A DNA stretch of 44,320 bases, from the NCBI GenBank assembly GCA_020200155.1, contig JAIVJG010000165.1:1-44320 (forward strand), in the 5' to 3' direction. The notes below the pieces were generated by a model. It saw only the letters and a list, made by a program, of their open reading frames with translations, did no database searches and was not told the origin of the DNA. This document shows, in pieces, positions 19,779-28,359 of the stretch (position 1 is the stretch's first letter; each line of letters opens with the position of its first letter). The position numbers and the translations under genes were made by a program. Origin of the DNA: Acidobacteriota bacterium. GTDB lineage: Bacteria > Acidobacteriota > Blastocatellia > Pyrinomonadales > Pyrinomonadaceae.

Positions 19779-21947
19779 ATGAAGAACTTTTTAAGACGCG
19801 CGGCATTGTTGCTCGTGGCAGCTTTGATTGCCGGCGCAGGACAGTTGCCGGCCCACGCGCAGAGGCCGGCGAGACGTGGCGCTCAGCCCACGCAGACGAG
19901 GCCCAACACCTCTCCGACGCCGCAGGGCACGCCCGCCAGACCGACGCCGACGCCAGCCGTGACCATCGCCGAGACGCCGCTTCAGCCCGGCGCACGCGCA
20001 CGTTTCGACATCACCAACTATCGCATGGATGTCGAACTGCAACCCGACCAGCATTTCCTGAGCGCCACGGGCGAAGTCACCTTCACGCCGCTCGACAACA
20101 CGCGCGCGGTCGTCTTCGAGTTGAACGGCTCGCTCAAGGTCGAATCAATCGAGCGCAACGGGCGCGCTCTGACGAACTTCGTGCAGGATCAGGCGGGCGT
20201 GGACACCATCGGGCCGAGCGTGCGCGTTGACCTCGGCGAAGTCGTCCCCGCCGGGCAAACGCAGACGCTGCGCTTCCGTTGGAGCGGCGCGCTCGTCACG
20301 CCCGAAGGCGGGCCGCTCGCCACCAAGCGCCTCGTCTACGTCGGCACGGACGTGTCTTACCTGATGTACGCCGCGCGCTGGTTTCCCTTCCACGACTACG
20401 CCGCAGACCGCGCGACCGCCGACATCACGGTCACGGTTCCCGGCGGTTATGTCGTCGCCGGTGCGAGCGACGAGGCTGTCACGCCGCAGTCGCGCGGCGC
20501 GAAAGTCAGTTACCACTTCGTCAGCAGACAGCCCGCGCTCGTCGGCAGCTTCGCCGCCGGTCGCTTCGCGACGCGCACGCTCCGCATGGGCGGCTACGAG
20601 ATAAACTTTTTCGTCCAGCCGGGCAGCGAGGGCTTTATCGAGCCTTACGGGCAGGTGATCGGCGACGCGCTACAGTTCTACACGCGCAAGTACGGCCAGC
20701 CCGCCTTCGGCACGCGCCTCTCGGTCGTGCAGATTGACGACGCCAGCCTCGACGCTTACGCCGCGCCGGGGATGGAATTTCTCTCGACGAAATTCTTCGC
20801 CGCGAACCGTCTCGCCGGACTCGACGAACGCGTCCAGCGCGAGGTCGCTTTCCAGTGGTGGGGACTGACCGCCGGCCTCAAGTCTTTCGACGACGCGTGG
20901 CTCTCGCAAGGGTTGGCTGAGTACAGCGCGCACGCCCTGCGCGAGACCAGACTTCAGGGCGCAGCGCTCGATTCCGAGCAGCGCGACACGCAGGAGCGCG
21001 CCCTGATGTTCGAGCAGTCGGCTTCAATCGCCCGCGCGCCCTCGACGCTCGACGACCAGTCGGCGGCCTACCAGGCGATTATTTTCTACAAGGGCGCGAT
21101 GGTTTTTCAGATGCTGCGCGACGTGATGACGCAGCAGAAGTTCGACGAGTTGCTGCGCCGCTTCGCGCAGGAGTTTCGCAGCCGCAACGCCTCGATTGAC
21201 GATTTCGAGAAGCTGACCTCGCAGATCGCGGGCGAGAATATGCGCTACTTCTTCGCGCGCTGGGTCGAAGGCACGGGCGTCCCGGAATTCTCCGCCGACT
21301 ATCAAATCATACGCACGCGCGCAGGCAAGTTTCGCGCGCGCGGAACCGTCAAGCAGAACTTCGAGAACTTGAAGCTCCCGGTCGAGGTCGCCCTGCGCTC
21401 GGAAGGCGACACGAGCACGACGACCCTCTTTCTCGCCGACCGCAGCGAGGATTTCGACTTCGAGTCTTCGGGGAAGCCGCTCGAAGTCATCATTGACCCG
21501 AACCATAAAATCCTGCGCACGTCGGACGAGCTTCGTATCTCGATTGTCGCGCGGCGCGGGCTTGAGTTGCTGCGCGAAGGACAGTACCTCGAAGCGCAAA
21601 GGCAATTTGAGGAGGCGCTCAAGCTCGACAAATCGAACTCGTGGGTCTACTACAATCTCGGCCTGCTCTTTCTCGAACAGCGCAACTACCAGCAGGCGCT
21701 CGACAACTTCGACGCGGCCATCAACGGCAACCTGCGGCCTTCATGGATCGAGGCTTGGGCGCGCATCAAGCGCGGCAACGCCTACGACGCGCAGGGCGAC
21801 CGCGCGCGTGCCGTCGCCGAATACAAGAAGGCAATCGCGACCGACATAGACTACGACCACGCGCAGCGCGCCGCCAAAGACTTCCTCGCCACGCCCTACG
21901 ACCCGAAGGCCAACACGCAGCAGGCGGCGACGGGTTCAAACGAGTGA
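19779..21947 (+). CDS. M1-peptidase-like protein with C-terminal TPRs; zinc-site residues replaced
   Basis: Signal peptide MKNFLRRAALLLVAALIAGAGQLPAHAQ; REVAFQWWG and WLSQGLAEY in place of HExxHxW and NEG; C-terminal TPR. Confidence 0.8.
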   Translation: MKNFLRRAALLLVAALIAGAGQLPAHAQRPARRGAQPTQTRPNTSPTPQGTPARPTPTPAVTIAETPLQPGARARFDITNYRMDVELQPDQHFLSATGEVTFTPLDNTRAVVFELNGSLKVESIERNGRALTNFVQDQAGVDTIGPSVRVDLGEVVPAGQTQTLRFRWSGALVTPEGGPLATKRLVYVGTDVSYLMYAARWFPFHDYAADRATADITVTVPGGYVVAGASDEAVTPQSRGAKVSYHFVSRQPALVGSFAAGRFATRTLRMGGYEINFFVQPGSEGFIEPYGQVIGDALQFYTRKYGQPAFGTRLSVVQIDDASLDAYAAPGMEFLSTKFFAANRLAGLDERVQREVAFQWWGLTAGLKSFDDAWLSQGLAEYSAHALRETRLQGAALDSEQRDTQERALMFEQSASIARAPSTLDDQSAAYQAIIFYKGAMVFQMLRDVMTQQKFDELLRRFAQEFRSRNASIDDFEKLTSQIAGENMRYFFARWVEGTGVPEFSADYQIIRTRAGKFRARGTVKQNFENLKLPVEVALRSEGDTSTTTLFLADRSEDFDFESSGKPLEVIIDPNHKILRTSDELRISIVARRGLELLREGQYLEAQRQFEEALKLDKSNSWVYYNLGLLFLEQRNYQQALDNFDAAINGNLRPSWIEAWARIKRGNAYDAQGDRARAVAEYKKAIATDIDYDHAQRAAKDFLATPYDPKANTQQAATGSNE

Positions 21948-21976
21948 TTCATTAGCGCCGGCCCGGAAGATGAAAA

Positions 21977-22007
21977 GGCTCTCCGCTAATTGCGGAGAGC
22001 CCTTTTT
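21977..22007 (+). terminator. Rho-independent terminator
   Basis: ggctctccgc (21977..21986), loop taatt, gcggagagcc (21992..22001), then T-run. Confidence 0.9.
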
Positions 22008-22043
22008 CACATCTGACGCGTGCGGCGGCGCGCGTGAGTTCGA

Positions 22044-22675
22044 CTAGACCGGCGGTGCGGCGGCGACGACGGCGATGCGATGCTTGTCGGCAAGGCGGAG
22101 CATCTCTTCGCGGTCGAACATCAAGGTCTTTCCGGCAGTGATGCAGAGACAGGTCGCGCCGGCTTTGACCATCGCCTCGCGATCTCGCGCGCGACTTCAA
22201 GACCGTACTCGATGTCGCCTCGCTCGCGCTCGTCGGGCGCGCGGCGCGCGAGCTTCCCTGCTGCGGGGAGGTGATCCTGTAGAAAGTAGGTCGAGTCAAT
22301 CAACTCGATACCCTCGCGCGCGAGTTCGTCGGCGACGCCGCCGATGAGCGCGTCGGTGTTGCGGCGCGGGAGTTTGAGGAGCATCTTCAGCATCCGCACG
22401 TCCGGCAGCGCGCCACTGAAAATCTGCACGTGCCTGACCTGTCCCGCCATGATCGCGGAACGGACGCCCTCGCGCTTGAAGAAGCGAATCATCCGCCCAA
22501 GCTGCCCTATGCCGACCCACAACACGCGCCCGTCCGCCGAAGACGCCGCGCGCTCAATAGCGGGGTCTGTCTCCTCGCGTATCGCCGCCACAGCAAGCGA
22601 CACGCCCGCGCGCCGCGCGCCTTCGATGACGAGAAAGGGAAATTTGCCGTTGCCTGCAATCAGTCCGTATCGCAT
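22044..22675 (-). pseudogene. lpxI: lpxI-like (UDP-2,3-diacylglucosamine pyrophosphatase) with internal out-of-frame deletion
   Basis: N-part MRYGLIAGNGKFPFLVIEGARRAG...EYGLEVAREIA, then frame jump to EAMVKAGATCLCITAGKTLMFDREEMLRLADKHRIAVVAAAPPV* (22178..22044); middle of C-terminal domain absent. Confidence 0.8.
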
Positions 22676-22680
22676 AAGCT

Positions 22681-22754
22681 CGTAAATCGTAAATGGTAAA
22701 TCGTGAATAGACAAAGGCAGCTATTCATTCACGTCTGGCGATTGAGGACTGACG
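22681..22754. repeat. Heptamer inverted-array locus L4
   Basis: cgtaaat/cgtaaat/ggtaaat/cgtgaat ... reverse complement of cgtcagt/cctcaat/cgccaga/cgtgaat. Confidence 0.85.
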
Positions 22755-22757
22755 GTT

Positions 22758-23537
22758 TTATTTGACGACACCGCGCCCGGAAGTTTCGATGAAGCGGATG
22801 AGTTCTTCGACTTCCGGCGAGTCTCTGATTTCCGCGCGGACGGCTTCGAGTGCCTGCGTGGTGTTGAGCTTCGAGGCGAGGAGAAGGCGGAAGGCGTGGT
22901 GCAGTGCGTCAATCGTCTCTTTTGGATATTTGCGCCGCCGCATGCCCTCGACATTCAGGCCGTAGCATTTGGCGTGGTTGCCGACGGTGAGTGCGAAGGG
23001 CAGCGCGTCCTTGACGACGACGGAATAGCCGCCGACGTATGCCTCTCTCCCGACGCGGCAAAACTGGTGAACTCCTGAATACGCTCCGACGTTCGCGCCG
23101 TCCGCGATGTGGACGTGGCCGGCGAGCGTCGCGGCGTTCGCCATGATGACGCGGTCGCCGAGAATACAATCGTGCGCGATGTGTGCCTGCGCCATGATGA
23201 GACAGCCGTCGCCCGTCTGCGTCAGCATCCCGCCACCCTCCGTTCCGCGATGGATGGTGACGAACTCGCGTATCTGGTTGCGCCGCCCGACGCGTGTCTC
23301 TGCGGGTTCGCCCCTGTACTTCAAATCCTGCGGAGCGAGTCCGATGGAAACGAACGGGTAGACGTGCGTGTCGTCGCCGACAAAAGTGCGCCCGTCAACG
23401 ACGCAGTGGGATTCGAGTCGCACGCGCTCGCCGAGACGGACTTCGTCGCCGACGATGCAGTAGGGGCCGACGTAAGAACCGGGGCCGATCTCAGCGCGCG
23501 GGCTGACGACGGCTGACGGATGTATGTGTGTGGACAT
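22758..23537 (-). CDS. lpxA: Acyl-ACP--UDP-N-acetylglucosamine O-acyltransferase
   Basis: MSTHIHPSAVVSPRAEIGPGSYVGPYCIVG hexapeptide repeats; FVTIHRGTEGGG; VGAYSGVHQFCRVG. Confidence 0.93.
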   Translation of the reverse strand: MSTHIHPSAVVSPRAEIGPGSYVGPYCIVGDEVRLGERVRLESHCVVDGRTFVGDDTHVYPFVSIGLAPQDLKYRGEPAETRVGRRNQIREFVTIHRGTEGGGMLTQTGDGCLIMAQAHIAHDCILGDRVIMANAATLAGHVHIADGANVGAYSGVHQFCRVGREAYVGGYSVVVKDALPFALTVGNHAKCYGLNVEGMRRRKYPKETIDALHHAFRLLLASKLNTTQALEAVRAEIRDSPEVEELIRFIETSGRGVVK

Positions 23538-23544
23538 CAGGGGC

Positions 23545-23667
23545 AAGTGAAAAGGCGAAGGGCGAAAGTATCGGGACAAAGTATAGAGACAAGGCTTGCG
23601 CCTTGATTGAATCTTCAAATCACGCGGCGGGCGTGTCTACGTTTTCGCTTTTCACCTTTCGCCTTTC
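23545..23667. repeat. Heptamer inverted-array locus L5
   Basis: aagtgaaaaggcgaagggcgaaag ... ttttcgcttttcacctttcgcctttc. Confidence 0.8.
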
Positions 23668-24118
23668 ATGCGAGGGCGCTGCGGTCGGCGATGACGCTCA
23701 TGATGTCGGCTTCGGCGACGAGTTTGCCTTCGACGCTGGCTTCGCCGTGCATCTTCTGGATGCGCCCGCCGACGCGCAGGGGCGTGACCGTCAGGACGAG
23801 CGTGTCGCCGGGGCGGACGGGGTGGCGGAAGCGCGCGTTATCTATGCCGCTGAAAAGCGGAAGCTTCTCGCCGCGATTTTCCAGCGTCTTGAGGGCGTAG
23901 ATGGCCCCGACCTGCGCCATCGCCTCGACGATCAGGACGCCGGGCATGACGGGCGCGCCGGGATAGTGCCCCTGAAAAAAGTGCTCGTTGATTGAAACCT
24001 GCTTGACGCCGACGATTCGCACGTCGGGCGTGATTTCGACGATGCGGTCTACGAGCAGGAAGGGGTAGCGGTGCGGCAGGATTTCCTGAATGGCGCGTAT
24101 GTCGAGAACCGTTTCCAT
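23666..24118 (-). CDS. fabZ: 3-hydroxyacyl-ACP dehydratase
   Basis: METVLDIRAIQEILPHRYPFLLVDRIVEI...FFQGHYPGAPVMPGVLIVEAMAQ. Confidence 0.95.
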   Translation of the reverse strand: METVLDIRAIQEILPHRYPFLLVDRIVEITPDVRIVGVKQVSINEHFFQGHYPGAPVMPGVLIVEAMAQVGAIYALKTLENRGEKLPLFSGIDNARFRHPVRPGDTLVLTVTPLRVGGRIQKMHGEASVEGKLVAEADIMSVIADRSALA

Positions 24119-24134
24119 AAGCGTTGTAAACGAC

Positions 24135-24175
24135 GGGGGCGAAAAGCCACTCCGGGAAGTGTCCCTTTCGCCCCC
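24135..24175 (-). promoter_or_regulatory. Strong hairpin between skp and fabZ
   Basis: gggggcgaaa (24135..24144) perfectly paired with tttcgccccc (24166..24175), inner cact/agtg. Confidence 0.6.
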
Positions 24176-24197
24176 TGTCCGAACGAATTGACCGTGC

Positions 24198-24845
24198 TTA
24201 CGGTCTCGGCGTCGCCGCGGCGGTGGCCGGGTTGCGCTGGTTGTACTCAGCGATGAAGCCGTCGGTGATGTCAATGGTGTCGTTGACGACGAACATCACG
24301 CCGGCCATTTTGCTGGCGTCGAAGAGGACAGTGACGCCGCGCTGCTTGGCGTAAGCCTGAAGCGCGGTGCTGATGTCCTGATAAATCGGCTCGGTCAGCT
24401 CCTTGATGCGCTTGTCGAGAGCGCGCTGGCCGTCCTCCTGCTTGCGCTCGATGTCTTTCTTCAGAATCTCGGCCTGATCGGCTTTAGCCATGAGCGACTT
24501 CTCGTCGGAGACGGCCTTGGTCGCGTCAATGTCTTTGACTATTTGCTCGTAGCGCGTCCTCAACTGCTGTAGCTCGTCGCGTCGCGGCTTGAACTCGCGC
24601 TCGACGGAATCGAAGACGCGGACGAGACGCGTGACGCCCTGCTTGGGGTCGGCGAAAGCCGCAGTGTCAATGATCGCGATTTTGCCGTCGGCAATCGGGC
24701 CGCCCGGCGCGGCGGCGGGGCGAGCAGCCACAGGCGGCGCGCCGCCGGCTGCCTGACGACCGGTGGGCTGTTGAGCGTTCGCGGTGAACACGCTGGCGAT
24801 GGTCGCGAAAAATGTGGCGGCGGCGATGGTGCGAAATGGTTTCAT
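24198..24845 (-). CDS. skp: OmpH/Skp-family periplasmic chaperone
   Basis: MKPFRTIAAATFFATIASVFTANA signal peptide; IAIIDTAAFAD...coiled-coil; VTVLFDASKMAGVMFV. Confidence 0.88.
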   Translation of the reverse strand: MKPFRTIAAATFFATIASVFTANAQQPTGRQAAGGAPPVAARPAAAPGGPIADGKIAIIDTAAFADPKQGVTRLVRVFDSVEREFKPRRDELQQLRTRYEQIVKDIDATKAVSDEKSLMAKADQAEILKKDIERKQEDGQRALDKRIKELTEPIYQDISTALQAYAKQRGVTVLFDASKMAGVMFVVNDTIDITDGFIAEYNQRNPATAAATPRP

Positions 24846-24942
24846 ATCTCTCTTGTACTGCTCCTTAACAGTTGAAAGTGGACGCGCCGCAAACCCGTTT
24901 CGGTCAGGAGCGGCGCTCACTCCCTGGTCTAGTTCTAAAGTG

Positions 24943-27900
24943 TTAGAAAGTCCGCCCAATGCTGAAGCGGAAGAGGGACTTTTTCTCCCGTATGATACTG
25001 GTTCGCGCGTTCGGGTTGTACGCGTAGATTAAGCGAAACGGCACGTTGACGACGGGCAGTTGGATGCGTAATTCGGCTCCGACGCTGGATCGGTAGTCGC
25101 TGATTTTGGAAAAAAGGCTCTGCGAGAGGCGCGCCACCGTGTTGGTCTGCGCTTCGCCGCGGAGGAAGATCGGCTGCACGCCGAAGGGCAGCCCCGTGGT
25201 GGGGTCGAGCGGCCCGACGCGTTGCAGGTTGGCGAACTCCTCCTTCGAGAGCAGTCGGTCGCCGCGAATCAGTAGGCCGCGAACGGGCGCTCCCGTTCGC
25301 GGATCAACCGGCCCGAAGGGAGAGAGTGCGAGTTGCGGATTCTTGCGCGCAATAAGTTCCGTCAGCCCGCCGAAGCTGGAGAGAAACGGCTGGTCGGGCA
25401 GGAACGTGGTCGAGAACGTCTGGTCGCGGTTCGTCGTCAGGTTGAAGGCCGAGCCGATGTCTGCGAAAGCCGCCGCAGAGACGGTATTGCCGAAGATCGG
25501 GATGCGATACTCGAAGTTGCCGAGCAGTTGTGTGTCGCCGCCGAGGAAGTTGAAGTTGCGCGAGATCAGCAGAGAGTTGTTGCCGGTCGGCCCCGTGAAC
25601 GTGCCGAGGCCGATAAGCTGGTTACGCAGGTTCGTTGATAATCCATCAATCGGCGTAATCGTGTCGAGCGCAGAGGTCGAGACCTGCACGTTGCGCGACG
25701 TGATGAAGGCGTCGAGCGGCGTCAGCGGGCTGATCGAGCGGACGTTGTAGCCGCGAATCGAAGTCTCGTCGCCGAGGAAGAAGCGCTCGTAGATCGGCAC
25801 GCCGTCAATGAACGAAAGCGAACTCTCCTGCGCCTGTCGAATCTTGTTCGAGAGGCCGATACTGCCGACGTGGCCCGCGACGAGGCGGAAGCCGAAGACC
25901 TCCGGGTTGCGCGAGCGTTTGCGCCGGACGGGGAAGAACTGAATATAAGAGGCCGTCGGCTCGTAAGTCCGCACGTCGCCGCCGAGGCCCGCCAGCGCGA
26001 ACTGGATCGCCACCTGCTTGCCCTGCGTCGGGTCAATCGAGCCGTTACGCGTGTCGTAGACGATGCTCGGCGTGACACGGCTCGTCAGGATATTCGGCTG
26101 CGCGAAGAGGCGCGGGATAAAAGTGTTCGGGTTGTTCTGCTCGTTGACCGGCGGGTCTTTGACGCTCGACTGCGAGAGCGAGTACGAAAGACCGATGCGC
26201 GAGGCGCGGGCGATCTGTATGAAGCGACGCGTGCGGGGCTTGAAGAATTCGGAGAGCGGCGAACTGGCGAAGAGCGAAACGCCCGCCGTGGTCTGCGTGA
26301 AGAGGTTCTCCTGCCCGGCGGTCAGGAAGTCGAGCGTGCTGCCGAACGCGCCCGTCAATGCGCTCTGGTTCTGCGAGAGAATCGTGCCCTCGCCGAAGAA
26401 CTTTTGCGACTGCGCGTAGAGCGAGAAGCCGACCGTGATCGGGCGATCCTTGACGTAAGGCTCTGTGAACGAGAAGAGAAACGAACGCTGGCGATTGCCG
26501 AAGGCGAAGTCGAACGAGAGCGACTCGCCGCGACCGAGCAGGTTGTTCGTCGAATAGTTGAGTCCGAAGAACGAGCCGCCGATGCCGGAGAGTCCGCCGG
26601 AGAACGAAATCTGGTTGCGCCCGCGCTCCGTCACCTTGAGATTGAGGTCAACCTCGCCGCGCTCCTCGTCCGCCTTCAGTTCCGTGTCCTTGTCCTTGTC
26701 AATCGGGTCGAAGAAGCCAAGCTGGTTAAGCTTCAGCACGGAGAATTCGTAGAGAGTCTGGTCGTACACGTCGCCTTCGTTGAGGGCCACCTCGCGGCGC
26801 AGGACGTTGTCGCGCGTGTAGGTGTTGCCGGAAAACTCCAGGCGGCGGAGCGTGAACTGCTTGCCCTCGGTGATGGTAATCGTGAAATCAGCGACGCCAT
26901 CCTGCGCGTTTTGCGCGGCGGGCTTGAATTCGGGGTTCACGTCGAACTCATACTGGATGAAGCCGGCCCTGCCGTAGAGTTTCTTGAGGTCTTCGGAGAG
27001 GGCTTTGTAGAGGCGCTGCCCGTTGGCGACCTCGCCGGTTTTCAGCCCGATCACGTCGCGGATATTTTGTTCGGAGAAGATCGAGTTGCCTTCGATCTTC
27101 AACTCGCCGAGGCGGTAGAGCTTTCCTTCGATGATGGGCACGGTGATACGCAAAGCCTCGTCCACGGACGAGATGATCGGGAGCGGCAGGATGGGAAAGC
27201 CCGTGCGTCGTTCGCCGAGGCCTTCGATCTTCGGCTCGCCCGTGCGCGCTTCGAGGTAGCCCTTCGAGCGCATGTAGTTCGTGACGTTGTACTTGAGATC
27301 GTATTCGAGCTTCTGCGTGTCGAGGATGTCCAGGCCGCGAAAGCGCGAGATCAGACCGGCCTCCTTGACGAGTTTCATCTGCGAGCGCAGGTCGCCGTCC
27401 TTGAAGACCTTGTTGCCCTCGAACTGGATGTCCACGACGCGCACGCGGTCGCCCTCTTCGACGTTGAAGGTGATGGCGGTCGAAGTCTCCGAAACTTTCT
27501 CCGTGTCCACGTTGACGACCGCGTTCGGATGTCCTTTCGCGGCGAGCAGTTCCTTGATGACGCGGCGCGCGTTGTTGGTCTTGACGGGGTCGAAGGGCGA
27601 TTCCTTCGAGACGCCTATGCGCTGCTCGCGGAAAGCCTTGAGCACGTCGGACTCGGCGACGCTCTTCAATCCCTTGAACGTGATCTCGCGGATGATCGGC
27701 AGTTCCTTGACCGTGAAGATGATGATGACGCCGTCGCGCGGCCCATCCAGAGTTGACGCGCTGACGGATGTCTTGTCGAAGAAGGGGAGGTTCAAAAGCG
27801 CCAGCACGTCCCGCTTAACTTGTTCCTGGTTGAAAACGTCGCCTATCCGCGTTTGTATGTGATACAGGATGTCTTCGTTACGCAGGCGACGGTTGCCTTC

Positions 27901-28047
27901 AAACCGAATGTCCTCGACCAGCTTCTGTTGGGAGGAAGCCTGCGGTTCCTGCGCGTGAGCCATCGCCGCGAGCGGCGCGAGGTACGACATGACGAGACTG
28001 CCCGCGAGGGCGGCCACGAGATAAAGGCGTGGGGCGCGAATTCGCAT
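24943..28047 (-). CDS. bamA: Outer membrane protein assembly factor BamA (POTRA domains plus Omp85 barrel)
   Basis: VEDIRFEGNRRLRNEDILYHIQTRIGDVFNQEQVKRDVLALLN; FFLGDETSIRGYNVRSISP; C-terminal FSIGRTF. Confidence 0.93.
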   Translation of the reverse strand: MRIRAPRLYLVAALAGSLVMSYLAPLAAMAHAQEPQASSQQKLVEDIRFEGNRRLRNEDILYHIQTRIGDVFNQEQVKRDVLALLNLPFFDKTSVSASTLDGPRDGVIIIFTVKELPIIREITFKGLKSVAESDVLKAFREQRIGVSKESPFDPVKTNNARRVIKELLAAKGHPNAVVNVDTEKVSETSTAITFNVEEGDRVRVVDIQFEGNKVFKDGDLRSQMKLVKEAGLISRFRGLDILDTQKLEYDLKYNVTNYMRSKGYLEARTGEPKIEGLGERRTGFPILPLPIISSVDEALRITVPIIEGKLYRLGELKIEGNSIFSEQNIRDVIGLKTGEVANGQRLYKALSEDLKKLYGRAGFIQYEFDVNPEFKPAAQNAQDGVADFTITITEGKQFTLRRLEFSGNTYTRDNVLRREVALNEGDVYDQTLYEFSVLKLNQLGFFDPIDKDKDTELKADEERGEVDLNLKVTERGRNQISFSGGLSGIGGSFFGLNYSTNNLLGRGESLSFDFAFGNRQRSFLFSFTEPYVKDRPITVGFSLYAQSQKFFGEGTILSQNQSALTGAFGSTLDFLTAGQENLFTQTTAGVSLFASSPLSEFFKPRTRRFIQIARASRIGLSYSLSQSSVKDPPVNEQNNPNTFIPRLFAQPNILTSRVTPSIVYDTRNGSIDPTQGKQVAIQFALAGLGGDVRTYEPTASYIQFFPVRRKRSRNPEVFGFRLVAGHVGSIGLSNKIRQAQESSLSFIDGVPIYERFFLGDETSIRGYNVRSISPLTPLDAFITSRNVQVSTSALDTITPIDGLSTNLRNQLIGLGTFTGPTGNNSLLISRNFNFLGGDTQLLGNFEYRIPIFGNTVSAAAFADIGSAFNLTTNRDQTFSTTFLPDQPFLSSFGGLTELIARKNPQLALSPFGPVDPRTGAPVRGLLIRGDRLLSKEEFANLQRVGPLDPTTGLPFGVQPIFLRGEAQTNTVARLSQSLFSKISDYRSSVGAELRIQLPVVNVPFRLIYAYNPNARTSIIREKKSLFRFSIGRTF

Positions 28048-28259
28048 AAATGTTGCTGTGTGCCTCAAATGATGCCGAATGACTGAAAAGGGAGACTGAT
28101 ATGAATCTGTAATCTAAGCTGCCAGAGGTCTTTGGAAACCGCAACCCCTCTTGTGGCCGCGCGAGTGCGCTCGAATTGCCTCTCGGACTTTAAGAAGTCC
28201 TTTGGATTCACGCCGGGCTGCATATCGTTGCCAGCCCGCCTGTTTCAGCAAAGCGGCGC

Positions 28260-28288
28260 ATTATACAGGGCGAAAGTTCAAAGTTCAA
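28260..28288 (-). promoter_or_regulatory. Putative bamA-operon promoter with -35 inside heptamer array
   Basis: Minus strand TTGAAC - 17 bp - TATAAT (28288..28260). Confidence 0.55.
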
Positions 28289-28354
28289 AGTTCAAGGTTC
28301 AAAGTTAGGGCATTTCGGCCCCGACTTTGAACCTTGAAGTTTCAACCTTGAACT
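28274..28354. repeat. Heptamer inverted-array locus L6
   Basis: (agttcaa)n imperfect array, short loop, then reverse-complement array tttgaaccttgaagtttcaaccttgaac. Confidence 0.95.
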
Positions 28355-28359
28355 CGTTT

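Noticed and set aside
25870-27756. 628-aa plus-strand ORF antisense to bamA
   Set aside because: Shadow ORF in GC-rich DNA; low-complexity R/E/A/V composition; bamA on the other strand has clear domain motifs.
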